DNA of 18,904 bases from an uncultured Bacilli bacterium (lineage in GTDB: Bacteria; Bacillota_I; Bacilli_A; RF39; UBA660), in NCBI GenBank assembly GCA_944329255.1, contig CALVIA010000012.1, positions 1-18,904 of the forward strand. Reading direction: 5' to 3'. The notes below the pieces were generated by a model, which was not told where the DNA came from, did not search any database, and worked only from the letters and a program-made list of their open reading frames with translations. The position numbers and the translations under genes were made by a program. Below are positions 8,974-16,267 of this stretch, one piece after another (the first letter of the stretch is position 1; each line of letters begins with the position of its first letter).

Positions 8974-9756
8974 TTACATCACCTTTGCATATGAATTTTC
9001 ATGTTTGTTTATAAGTTTTATAGATAGTACTGAAATAATTATTGCTATAAATAACCAATAAAAATATAATTTTATATCTAACGTTTTTTGATACATAAAT
9101 ATGTTCCTAAAATCTTCAATAATATAAGCCATTGGGTTAACTTTAATAAAAATATTATATAAATTACTAGGCAGTTTATCACTTATAGAATAAAAAATAC
9201 CCGAAAGATAGAATATCAATCTTAATAATACTTGTACAATATTAGCTAAATCCTCGATAAAAACACCAAAATGTGCAAAAACATTTGAAATTCCAAATGA
9301 AATAATTAATAATAAAATTAAAAGTGGTATTGAATATATAATATTAAATGACAATTGTACCTTATAAAATATTGCTAATATTATTAAAATACCAATAGAT
9401 ATTAAAAATTTTATAAAGTTAACATATATTTTTTGTATTACCAACATATACTTTGGAATATATTTTTGTGATATAATGGATTTATTTCCTATAATTATTT
9501 TTACAGATAACATAACATTTTTATTAAAAAAATTCCAAAGTAATAATCCAGACATAACAAAAACTGGTAATTTTTCTTCATTTGATTTGAATATTATATC
9601 TACCATAAATACATATACCAGCATAAATAATAGTGGATCCAATATCCACCATATCCATGTAAGATATGAATTGGATACCTCACTTTTTAGCTCCGCTTTC
9701 GCTGAATATAATGCAAATGGATTGTATTTTTTAAATTTTGTTATAAAATCTTTCAT
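8974..9756 (-). CDS. Polysaccharide ABC exporter permease (TagG/Wzm, ABC-2 type)
   Basis: An integral membrane subunit of about 260 residues with six hydrophobic segments: the first around YLTWIWWILDPLLFMLVYVF, then LPVFVMSGLLLWNFF, a pair in the middle (FLISIGILIILAIFY, IIYSIPLLILLLIISFG), a segment near LLRLIFYLSGIFYS, and a last one near YFYWLFIAIIISVLSI. PMAYIIEDFRNIF is a typical sequence of this permease family. I place the start at the ATG at 9756 rather than the GTG two codons earlier, because that GTG lies right beside the Shine-Dalgarno AGGTG. It is the first gene of the export operon, behind a terminator and a TATAAT box. Together with the following ATPase it should flip the completed lipid-linked polymer across the membrane. 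Confidence 0.92.
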   Translation of the reverse strand: MKDFITKFKKYNPFALYSAKAELKSEVSNSYLTWIWWILDPLLFMLVYVFMVDIIFKSNEEKLPVFVMSGLLLWNFFNKNVMLSVKIIIGNKSIISQKYIPKYMLVIQKIYVNFIKFLISIGILIILAIFYKVQLSFNIIYSIPLLILLLIISFGISNVFAHFGVFIEDLANIVQVLLRLIFYLSGIFYSISDKLPSNLYNIFIKVNPMAYIIEDFRNIFMYQKTLDIKLYFYWLFIAIIISVLSIKLINKHENSYAKVM

Positions 9757-9789
9757 AAACACACCTATCTTTCATTTCTTTCATAATTA

Positions 9790-9795
9790 ATTATA
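9790..9795 (-). promoter_or_regulatory. Candidate -10 box of the exporter operon
   Basis: A perfect TATAAT on the minus strand sits 34 bp upstream of the permease ATG and just downstream of the wecC terminator. The -35 match at 17-bp spacing (TTCCTA) is poor, so the promoter is inferred mainly from the -10 box and its position between a terminator and a first gene. The predicted start near 9783 gives a leader of about 27 nt. Confidence 0.45.
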
Positions 9796-9821
9796 ACTTA
9801 ATTTTTCTTATTTAGGAATAT

Positions 9822-9863
9822 AAAAATTTACTTTTATCAATAAATCGACAAAAGTAAATTTTT
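9822..9863 (-). terminator. Rho-independent terminator after wecC
   Basis: A 17-bp inverted repeat (arms 9822-9838 and 9847-9863; one position pairs as G-U in minus-strand RNA) with an 8-nt loop begins right after the wecC stop codon. The core arms read AAAGTAAATTT/AAATTTACTTT. A-rich sequence precedes and a T-run follows on the minus strand. It separates the tagO-wecG-wecC unit from the exporter operon. Confidence 0.8.
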
Positions 9864-9864
9864 T

Positions 9865-11070
9865 TTACAAATGATATATTTTTTCACCATTAAAAATGTT
9901 TTGGGTATCAAAAATAATTTTATTTTTTATTTTATCCCAATTATTTTTTATTTCATCATGTTTTACCATAATTACAACTAAATCGACACTATTTAAAAAT
10001 TCATCTAAATCATGATACTGGTTTTTAATAACATCTTTTTTTATATATGGATCATATACCTTTAAACCTTCTGCTAAATGATCTTTTTGTGATTCTAATA
10101 ATTGTAATGTTGGACTTTCCCTAAAATCATCAACATTCTCTTTATAAGTTAAACCATATAGTCCAACTCTTTTATAATCACTAAGTCCATTTTCTTCCAT
10201 TATTTTTGAAATTCTTTTCAATACAAAGCTTGGCATAGAATCATTTACCTTCATTGCCGCCCCAATTACCTTAGTCAGCATAGGATAATCTCCAACTAAA
10301 AACCATGGATCAACTGAAATACAGTGTCCACCAACACCTGGTCCAGGATTTAACAAATTTACTCTTGGATGCATATTGCAAATCTTTATAATTTCATACA
10401 CATCCATATTATCATGACTGCAAATTTTAGCAAGTTCATTCGATAATGCAATATTAACAGCTCTAAATGTATTTTCAACAACTTTTGTCATCTCTGCAGT
10501 TTTTATATCTGTAACAATAACTTCTCCATCTGTAGTTTTTCTATATATATTTGCAATTTTTTCTCCAATTTCTTTGTTATCAGCTCCTATTGTTCTAGAA
10601 TTATGTTTTAACTCATACATCATATTACCTGGTATTATTCTTTCTGGAGCATGCGCAAGATATACTTTTTTATTAATTAATGGCTTAATTTCTTTTTCAA
10701 TAGTCCCTGGGGATACGGTTGATTCAATTACAACTATTGTTTCATCATCACAAATTTTTAATACTTCTTTTATAGCATTTACTACGTAACTACAATCAAT
10801 TTTCTTTGAAAATTTATCATAAGGCGTAGGAACCGATACAATATATATATCTGATTTTTGATATTCAGAAACAAATTTAATATTTTTTGTTTTTATTGCT
10901 TCATCAAATAATTCCCTCAATCCCTTTTCTTCAAAAGTCACTTTTCCTTCGTTTAAAGATTTTACTAATTCTTTATTATAGTCTATACCTACCACTTCAA
11001 GCCCTGCACATGCCATGGTTAAAGAAGTCGGTAATCCAATATAACCTAAACCAACTACACTTACTTTCAT
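9865..11070 (-). CDS. wecC: UDP-N-acetyl-D-mannosamine dehydrogenase (UDP-ManNAcA-forming)
   Basis: A 401-residue nucleotide-sugar dehydrogenase that oxidises C6 of a UDP-HexNAc twice with NAD. The N-terminal Rossmann motif is GLGYIGLPTS at 7-16. IESTVSPGT at 115-123, APERIIPG at 141-148, and the catalytic-domain stretch TAEMTKVVENTFRAVNIALS at 191-210 (K196, N200) follow, then NPGPGVGGHCISVDPWFL with the catalytic Cys at 250. The C-terminal domain carries GLTYKENVDDFRESP. The family also contains UDP-GlcNAc and UDP-Glc dehydrogenases; I favour the ManNAc substrate because of overall resemblance to WecC and because wecB lies in the same locus. GAGGTGAT precedes the ATG. An 89-bp gap upstream contains no convincing promoter, so it may be read from the tagO promoter. 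A terminator follows directly. Confidence 0.9.
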   Translation of the reverse strand: MKVSVVGLGYIGLPTSLTMACAGLEVVGIDYNKELVKSLNEGKVTFEEKGLRELFDEAIKTKNIKFVSEYQKSDIYIVSVPTPYDKFSKKIDCSYVVNAIKEVLKICDDETIVVIESTVSPGTIEKEIKPLINKKVYLAHAPERIIPGNMMYELKHNSRTIGADNKEIGEKIANIYRKTTDGEVIVTDIKTAEMTKVVENTFRAVNIALSNELAKICSHDNMDVYEIIKICNMHPRVNLLNPGPGVGGHCISVDPWFLVGDYPMLTKVIGAAMKVNDSMPSFVLKRISKIMEENGLSDYKRVGLYGLTYKENVDDFRESPTLQLLESQKDHLAEGLKVYDPYIKKDVIKNQYHDLDEFLNSVDLVVIMVKHDEIKNNWDKIKNKIIFDTQNIFNGEKIYHL

Positions 11071-11159
11071 ATTTAAATCACCTCACAAATTTTATGTAAT
11101 AAAAAACTTACTTATTTTATATAATTAACAAATATTACACATTTAAAATTATATATTAA

Positions 11160-11888
11160 TTATTTTTTTTTTTCAACATATTTAGATTTAATTAACAAAA
11201 AAATAAAATTAATCAATTTAATTTGTCTAAAAATTCTTTTTGGTTCTTTATATAACCTATATAACCATTCTAAACCACTCTTTCTTATAATTTTTGGTGC
11301 TCTTTTTATACTTCCTGATATAACATCAAAAGTGCCACCTACTCCCATAAATATATTTGCATTTATTTTATCCATATTTTGATATATCCAGTACTCTTGT
11401 TTCGGACTTCCTAACCCAACAAACACAATATTTGCATTACTTTTATTTATGTTTTCTATTATTTTTTTTTCATTTTCTTCGTACCCATTTTGTATCCCAA
11501 CTATTTTTATATTAGGATATTTTTGAATCAGATTTTCTCTTGCTTTAACAATATTTGTTGCACTTGCACCATACAAAAAAACTTTATAATATTTCTTACT
11601 TGAAAAATCACAAATTTTTTCAAATAAATCTATTCCTGTTATTCTTTCTTTAATTTTACCATTTAATAATTTAGATGCATAAATAATACCAATACCATCT
11701 GCAATATTATAAGTTGCACCATTTATTATTTCTTTTAATTTACTATCTTTTCTTGCTTTCAAAATTTTTTCTGGATTAATTGCTATTATAAATATTTTTT
11801 TATTTTTTTTTAAATCACTATCAATTTTTTTTTCCAAATCATCATATGATGTATTTGTTACATTTATATCTAATATTTTTTCATTCAT
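11160..11888 (-). CDS. WecG/TagA/CpsF-family glycosyltransferase (GT26)
   Basis: This 242-residue enzyme belongs to the family that transfers ManNAc (TagA) or ManNAcA (WecG) to undecaprenyl-PP-GlcNAc at the inner membrane face. Visible motifs are NIADGIGIIYAS at 61-72, with D64 matching the catalytic Asp position of TagA; GIQNGY at 131-136; VGLGSPKQEYWI at 157-168; and GVGGTFDVISGSIKRAP at 182-198. The C-terminal tail (about 210-242) is basic and hydrophobic, as expected for the membrane-binding appendage of TagA. It starts 12 bases after the TagO-type gene; the ribosome binding site is weak (AAGTGATGG overlapping the upstream stop codon), suggesting translational coupling. WecC in the same unit makes UDP-ManNAcA a plausible donor, but ManNAc cannot be excluded. 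Confidence 0.92.
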   Translation of the reverse strand: MNEKILDINVTNTSYDDLEKKIDSDLKKNKKIFIIAINPEKILKARKDSKLKEIINGATYNIADGIGIIYASKLLNGKIKERITGIDLFEKICDFSSKKYYKVFLYGASATNIVKARENLIQKYPNIKIVGIQNGYEENEKKIIENINKSNANIVFVGLGSPKQEYWIYQNMDKINANIFMGVGGTFDVISGSIKRAPKIIRKSGLEWLYRLYKEPKRIFRQIKLINFIFLLIKSKYVEKKK

Positions 11889-11900
11889 AAATCCATACCA

Positions 11901-12947
11901 TCACTTGTTTTTCTTGATTTTTTTTATATCTATAACTACACTAGTATTTAATACAAAAACAACAACTATAGATAATAAAATTCCATATAATATATATCCA
12001 AGATAAATATTATGCAAAATATATACAATTGAAGTAATTGCAAATAAAATATCTACAAAATATATAATTAATACTGTTTGTGTTGGTGTAAAGTTTTTAT
12101 TTAATAATTGATGATGAATGTGAAAATTATCTGCATATGTAATTTTTTCACCCTTTAATGCTCTTCTTATTATTGCACATAGTGTATCTAATATTGGTAT
12201 AGCCAAAACTAATAATGGTACTATTAATGATGTCATTGTTACGTTTTTAAATCCTAATAATGCTATAACAGATATAATAAATCCCATAAACATACTGCCT
12301 GAATCTCCTGCAAATATTTTTGCTGGATTAAAATTATGTATTAAAAATCCTAAAGTAGAACCTAACATTACAAATGTTAGAACAAAATCTAATCCAAATT
12401 TATTTTGCATTGTTGCTATTATCCCTATTGTTAAAAAATATATAGAGCTTATTCCTCCCGATAAACCATCTAATCCATCTATTAAATTCATACAGTTAAT
12501 GCATCCAAGTATAAAGAATGTAGTTAATGGTATTGATAATATACCAAATTCTAAATATATACCAAATGCTGATACATCTTTTAAAAGTATATTTCCATAT
12601 AATGGAATTATAAGAGCTGATATTAATTGTCCCCCAAATTTCACTCCTGGTTTTAGTTCAACAATATCATCTACTATACCTGTAAGTATTATAATAAAAC
12701 TTGCTATTAATATTGAATTCATTTGGGCACTATGTGTACCAAATATCATATAACCTAAAAGATATCCCAAAAATATTCCAAGTCCTCCTAATTTTGGTGT
12801 TGTTTTTGAATGTATGTGTCTTGTCCTTGGAATATCTACTGCACCTATTTGTAATGCTAATTTGCCAATATATGGTGTAATAAGTGCTACAAATACAAAT
12901 GGTATTGTTATCATTAAAACTATTTTAGATATTAATTCACTATTCAT
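11901..12947 (-). CDS. tagO: Undecaprenyl-phosphate HexNAc-1-phosphate transferase (TagO/WecA family)
   Basis: This polytopic membrane enzyme of about 348 residues starts polymer synthesis by moving a GlcNAc-1-phosphate-type group from UDP onto undecaprenyl phosphate. Family motifs: DIPRTRHIHSKTTPKLGGLG near 38-57, VDDIVELKPGVKFGGQ near 92-107 (the DD pair), NCMNLIDGLDGLSGG at 151-165, FAGDSGSMFMGF at 212-223 and the HIHH signature near 276. About ten hydrophobic helices are visible. I start it at 12947, not at an in-frame codon at 12989, because the Shine-Dalgarno AGGTG lies five bases before 12947 and the TGTTATAAT promoter box (12973-12981) lies between the two, so the upstream codon would not be transcribed. 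It begins the tagO-wecG-wecC unit. WecA-like and TagO-like members cannot be separated by sequence alone. Confidence 0.93.
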   Translation of the reverse strand: MNSELISKIVLMITIPFVFVALITPYIGKLALQIGAVDIPRTRHIHSKTTPKLGGLGIFLGYLLGYMIFGTHSAQMNSILIASFIIILTGIVDDIVELKPGVKFGGQLISALIIPLYGNILLKDVSAFGIYLEFGILSIPLTTFFILGCINCMNLIDGLDGLSGGISSIYFLTIGIIATMQNKFGLDFVLTFVMLGSTLGFLIHNFNPAKIFAGDSGSMFMGFIISVIALLGFKNVTMTSLIVPLLVLAIPILDTLCAIIRRALKGEKITYADNFHIHHQLLNKNFTPTQTVLIIYFVDILFAITSIVYILHNIYLGYILYGILLSIVVVFVLNTSVVIDIKKIKKNK

Positions 12948-12972
12948 TTTAACACCTACGCTTTTCATAGTA

Positions 12973-13001
12973 ATTATAACAAAAAACAAAAGTATTATCT
13001 A
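12973..13001 (-). promoter_or_regulatory. Extended -10 promoter of the tagO unit
   Basis: On the minus strand TGTTATAAT (12981-12973) is a perfect extended -10 element. Seventeen bases upstream, TAGATA (13001-12996) matches the -35 consensus at four of six positions. The start would lie near 12966, giving a leader of about 19 nt with AGGTG. The -35 and spacer lie inside the terminator hairpin of the preceding ligA unit, so terminator and promoter overlap. Confidence 0.65.
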
Positions 13002-13010
13002 CTTTTGTTT
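12984..13010 (-). terminator. Rho-independent terminator of the ligA unit
   Basis: An 11-bp perfect inverted repeat (arms 12984-12994 and 13000-13010, AAACAAAAGTA/TACTTTTGTTT) encloses a 5-nt loop. On the minus strand it is followed by a T-run. It lies 26 bp after the stop codon of the 163-residue gene and shares bases with the tagO promoter. Confidence 0.75.
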
Positions 13011-13035
13011 ATAATTTTTGTTATTTTTTATAAAT

Positions 13036-13527
13036 TTATTTAAAAAATAAATATCTTTCTTTTTTTAATATTTTTGATTTAATATCAAAGATTTCTTCTT
13101 GTAATTCTTTATCTTTATAAAATTTAATAGGATCTGTAATTATTTCTTTTTCAAATGTATTATTCTTTTCATTATAAATTATTTTTTTATTTATATCTAT
13201 GTACCAATCCATTAAATAATAATTATAATATTTTATATGTGGAATATTTGTTGTTGTAACAATTGATTTTGTAAATTTAGTTTGTATTTTATCGTATCCC
13301 AAAACATATATCATAAAATCTAAATATGTTTTTATTATTTCATTATTATTTTTTAACCATGCATTCAATAATATAAGTTCTTCTTTATTTAAATTATCTA
13401 TATTTTCTAAATATTTTTTTGCAAATATATCATGATTATCACTTATAAGTATAATATCATCTTTTGGTGTAATAATTGCACCATCACTTTTTATAATATC
13501 ATTATTATAAGGAATAATAGTATCCAA
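13036..13527 (-). CDS. Unknown protein downstream of ligA (TTG start)
   Basis: I do not recognise this 163-residue protein. It is acidic at the start and lysine-rich at the end, with no signal peptide, membrane helix or Cys pairs. It looks like a soluble mixed alpha/beta protein: a beta-rich N-terminus (GAIITPKDDIILIS), a helical middle (LNKEELILLNAWLKNNNEIIKTYL), and a strand-rich part around residues 90-125. The start must be TTG at 13527: AAGGAG lies eight bases upstream, only two bases separate it from the ligA stop codon, and the first internal ATG comes after about 70 codons. The arrangement implies co-transcription and probably coupled translation with ligA, but gives no evidence of a shared function. 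A hairpin terminator follows. Confidence 0.72.
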   Translation of the reverse strand: MDTIIPYNNDIIKSDGAIITPKDDIILISDNHDIFAKKYLENIDNLNKEELILLNAWLKNNNEIIKTYLDFMIYVLGYDKIQTKFTKSIVTTTNIPHIKYYNYYLMDWYIDINKKIIYNEKNNTFEKEIITDPIKFYKDKELQEEIFDIKSKILKKERYLFFK

Positions 13528-13529
13528 TT

Positions 13530-15524
13530 TTACATCTCCTTATTAATATTTTTTTCTAAATCTTCTTCTTTCCATATAGTTATACCCAATTCTAATGCTT
13601 TAGTATATTTACTACCTGGTTCTTCTCCTACAATAACAACATCTGTTTTTTTAGATACTGATGTTGTTATGTTTCCACCATTTTTTTCTATTAGTTGTTT
13701 TATTTCATCTCTTCCTTTAGACAATGTACCAGTTATAACAAATGTTTTTCCAGTTATGTTTATATTATTTATTATTTCACTATTATTTAAATATTTCATA
13801 TTCAAACCTAATTCTTTTAACTTATTTATTTCTCTTAAATTTCTTTCTTCTTTAAAGTAATTTATAATATTATCTGCAATTATATTTCCTATGTCATGTA
13901 TATTACTTAATTCTTCTTTTGTTGTATTTATAATATTATCTAAAGTAATATAATGTTTTGAAAGAATTTTAGCTGTTTTTGTTCCTACTTGTCTTATTCC
14001 AAGTCCAAATAATAATCTTTCTAATGAATTATTTTTTGAATTTTCAATTGCTTCTAGTAAATTATTAACACTTTTTTCTCCATAACCTTCTAATTCCATT
14101 ATATCTTTTTTATATTTATTTAATTCGTATATATCACTTATATTTTTTATATATTTTAAATTGTATAAATCTTCAATTATTTTTTCTCCAAGCCCATCTA
14201 TATTCATTGCATCTCTTTCTACAAAATGAATTAATGTCTCTATTTTTCTAGCTTCACAATGTTCATTTGGACAAAAATAATCTGCTTGATCTTTTTCTTT
14301 TATTAAAAATGAATTACATATAGGACATTTTGTAATCATTTTAAATTCTTTTTCTTCTCCTGTTCTTCTTTCTTTTTTAGGACCTAGTACTGCTGGTATT
14401 ACATCTCCAGCTTTAATTATTGATACTATATCTCCTATTTTAATATCATGTTCTATTACATAATTTTCATTATGTAATGTTGCTTTCTTTACTGTTGATC
14501 CTTGTATTAAAACTGGTTCTAATACTGCATTAGGAGTAATTTGCCCTGTTCTTCCAACAGTAAATATTATATCTTTTAATCTAGTTAATACTTCCTTTGC
14601 AGGAAATTTATATGCTGTTGCCCATTTAGGATATTTTGCAGTAAATCCTAATTCTTTTTGCTCATTAATATTATTTACTTTTATAACTATTCCATCTATT
14701 TCATATGGAAGTTTATCTCTATTTTCTGTTTGATAATTTATAAATTCCATAACTTCATTAATATTATCCACTAATTTATTATTTGGATTAACTTTAAATC
14801 CTAATTTTTTCATAAAATTTAATGCTTCGTTATGTGTTTTTATATTATAATCTTCTGGATTTGGTAAATGATATATGAATGAATCTAGTTTTCTTTTTGC
14901 TGCTATTTTTGAATCTAGTTGTCTTACTGATCCAGCTGCTGCATTTCTAGGATTTTGAAATGGTGTAAGTCCGTTTTGTATTCTATTTTTATTTATATTT
15001 TCAAATACATTTTTACTCATATAAATTTCGCCTCTTACTTCTATATCAATATCTTCATTTAGTTTAAGAGGAATTGTTTTTATTGTTTTTACATTTTCTG
15101 TTATATCTTCTCCAACAATACCATCTCCTCTTGTTGAAGCACTTATAAGTTTTCCTTTTTCATATATAAGAGACACTGAAAGTCCATCAATTTTAAGTTC
15201 ACATTCATATTTAGGATTAAATCCTTCTTTTTTTATTCTTTCATCAAAATTTCTTATCTCTTCTTCATTAAAAACGTTGCTTAAAGACATCATAGGTATT
15301 TTATGAGTTATTTTTGCAAATTCATCTAATACTTTCCCTCCCACTCTTTGTGTAGGAGAATCTTCTCTTATATATTCTTTATATTCATTTTCTAATTCAA
15401 ATAATTCCCTTAAATATTTATCATATTCTTGATCACTAATTGTTGGATTATCTAGTGTATGATAATTATAATCAGCTTCATTAATAATTTGTACTAATTC
15501 ATCTATTCTATTTTTTATATCCAT
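13530..15524 (-). CDS. ligA: NAD-dependent DNA ligase
   Basis: This 664-residue enzyme seals nicks in replication and repair using NAD. The full bacterial LigA architecture is visible: the N-terminal Ia domain (about 1-60, with YHTLDNPTISDQEYD binding NMN), the adenylation domain with the KIDG motif at 111-114 (K111 is the AMP acceptor), the OB domain, a four-Cys zinc finger (CPIC ... CPNEHC near 400-425), helix-hairpin-helix repeats (LGEKIIEDLYN, LEGYGEKSVNNLLEAI, GIRQVGTKTAKIL), and a C-terminal BRCT domain (TGKTFVITGTLSKGRDEIK). Length is normal. I start it at the ATG at 15524; the GTG three codons upstream forms part of the AGGTG ribosome binding site. As a core, essential-type gene it suggests this part of the window is chromosomal. 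Confidence 0.97.
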   Translation of the reverse strand: MDIKNRIDELVQIINEADYNYHTLDNPTISDQEYDKYLRELFELENEYKEYIREDSPTQRVGGKVLDEFAKITHKIPMMSLSNVFNEEEIRNFDERIKKEGFNPKYECELKIDGLSVSLIYEKGKLISASTRGDGIVGEDITENVKTIKTIPLKLNEDIDIEVRGEIYMSKNVFENINKNRIQNGLTPFQNPRNAAAGSVRQLDSKIAAKRKLDSFIYHLPNPEDYNIKTHNEALNFMKKLGFKVNPNNKLVDNINEVMEFINYQTENRDKLPYEIDGIVIKVNNINEQKELGFTAKYPKWATAYKFPAKEVLTRLKDIIFTVGRTGQITPNAVLEPVLIQGSTVKKATLHNENYVIEHDIKIGDIVSIIKAGDVIPAVLGPKKERRTGEEKEFKMITKCPICNSFLIKEKDQADYFCPNEHCEARKIETLIHFVERDAMNIDGLGEKIIEDLYNLKYIKNISDIYELNKYKKDIMELEGYGEKSVNNLLEAIENSKNNSLERLLFGLGIRQVGTKTAKILSKHYITLDNIINTTKEELSNIHDIGNIIADNIINYFKEERNLREINKLKELGLNMKYLNNSEIINNINITGKTFVITGTLSKGRDEIKQLIEKNGGNITTSVSKKTDVVIVGEEPGSKYTKALELGITIWKEEDLEKNINKEM

Positions 15525-15541
15525 TATTATCACCTAATAAT

Positions 15542-15547
15542 ATTATA
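15542..15547 (-). promoter_or_regulatory. Candidate -10 box for ligA
   Basis: A perfect TATAAT on the minus strand lies 17 bases before the ligA ATG, with TTTAAA (four of six matches to the -35 consensus) sixteen bases further upstream. The predicted start near 15535 would put AGGTG at the very 5' end of the message. Confidence 0.5.
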
Positions 15548-15579
15548 CATTTTTTATTTAAGTTTTAAATAGTAAATTA

Positions 15580-15623
15580 ATAAAAATACAAAAATACGTT
15601 TTATAGCATTTTTGTATTTTTAT
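15580..15623 (-). terminator. Long AT-rich terminator hairpin after the zinc-ribbon gene
   Basis: A perfect 16-bp inverted repeat (arms 15580-15595 and 15608-15623) encloses a 12-nt loop and abuts the stop codon of the preceding gene. Each arm has a single G-C pair, so the stem depends on length for stability. On the minus strand the second arm ends in a T-rich run. It is nearly symmetrical and could work in either direction, but only minus-strand genes flank it. Confidence 0.7.
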
Positions 15624-16196
15624 TTATAATTTTTTTACTTTTTCTTTATATTTATAATATCTTTCTAATAAATTACTACTTTGTTCAACAGTATTTAATC
15701 TAATTTTTTCTGAATAACTTTCTAGAGAATTAATTTTTTTCATTATTTCAAATATTTCTTCATTATTTGCATCTGGATTAATAATTAATGCTAAATCGTA
15801 TAATAATTTAGGATTACAAATATATAATTTTTCTTTACTTATTAAATTTAAATCATTATTATTAAAACTTTTGTCTCCTCTTGTATATGATTTTGAAAAT
15901 ATTTTATTAAACATTTCTGTTTCTATTGTCATTTTATCATAAGGGATTCCTAAGACATAATTTACTTCAAATTCATTTGGCAAATCATTTGATAAAACAA
16001 ATTCTAATTTTTTAAATTTGTTGGTTAATCCACAATGAACACACTCTACTATATTTTCTTCTATATAACAATCTGATGAATTACGTTCACATATTTCTTC
16101 ACCATTATCAAGCAATAAAAATAAATGATTACAATTTAATATTTCTTTCTTCCTTTGTTCTATGAAATTCAAAGTTTTTTTTCTTAATTTTCTCAT
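15624..16196 (-). CDS. Unknown zinc-ribbon-like protein, probably the remnant of a longer ORF with an in-frame TAG
   Basis: I do not recognise the family. The 190-residue reading frame shows a possible metal site near the N-terminus: C22, H24 (CNH) paired with C52 and C55 (CVHCG), with extra Cys at 36 and 43. The rest is helical and charged and ends in a Lys-rich coiled-coil-like segment. The ATG at 16196 has no Shine-Dalgarno. The same frame continues upstream to an ATG at 16250 with an excellent AAGGAGGG, but is broken by TAG at 16236-16238 (MNEE, stop, IRKLPVNDEYSQ, then the present start). A CAG-to-TAG change would explain this. The present protein may therefore be poorly made, made by re-initiation, or not made. 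The hairpin directly after it ends the unit. Confidence 0.6.
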   Translation of the reverse strand: MRKLRKKTLNFIEQRKKEILNCNHLFLLLDNGEEICERNSSDCYIEENIVECVHCGLTNKFKKLEFVLSNDLPNEFEVNYVLGIPYDKMTIETEMFNKIFSKSYTRGDKSFNNNDLNLISKEKLYICNPKLLYDLALIINPDANNEEIFEIMKKINSLESYSEKIRLNTVEQSSNLLERYYKYKEKVKKL

Positions 16197-16235
16197 ACAT
16201 TGACTATATTCGTCATTTACTGGTAATTTTCTTAT

Positions 16236-16267
16236 CTATTCTTCATTCATAATAAATTTCCCTCCTT
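16236..16267 (-). other. Strong ribosome binding site and start followed by an in-frame TAG
   Basis: On the minus strand AAGGAGGG (16267-16260) stands nine bases before an ATG at 16250. The frame reads Met-Asn-Glu-Glu and stops at TAG (16238-16236), then continues open to the end of the zinc-ribbon gene at 15624. This is the best ribosome binding site in the region, so it argues that the gene once began here. Confidence 0.7.

Noticed and set aside
12948..12989. Fourteen extra N-terminal codons on the TagO-type gene
   Set aside because: The promoter -10 box lies downstream of that start, and the AGGTG ribosome binding site fits the ATG at 12947.
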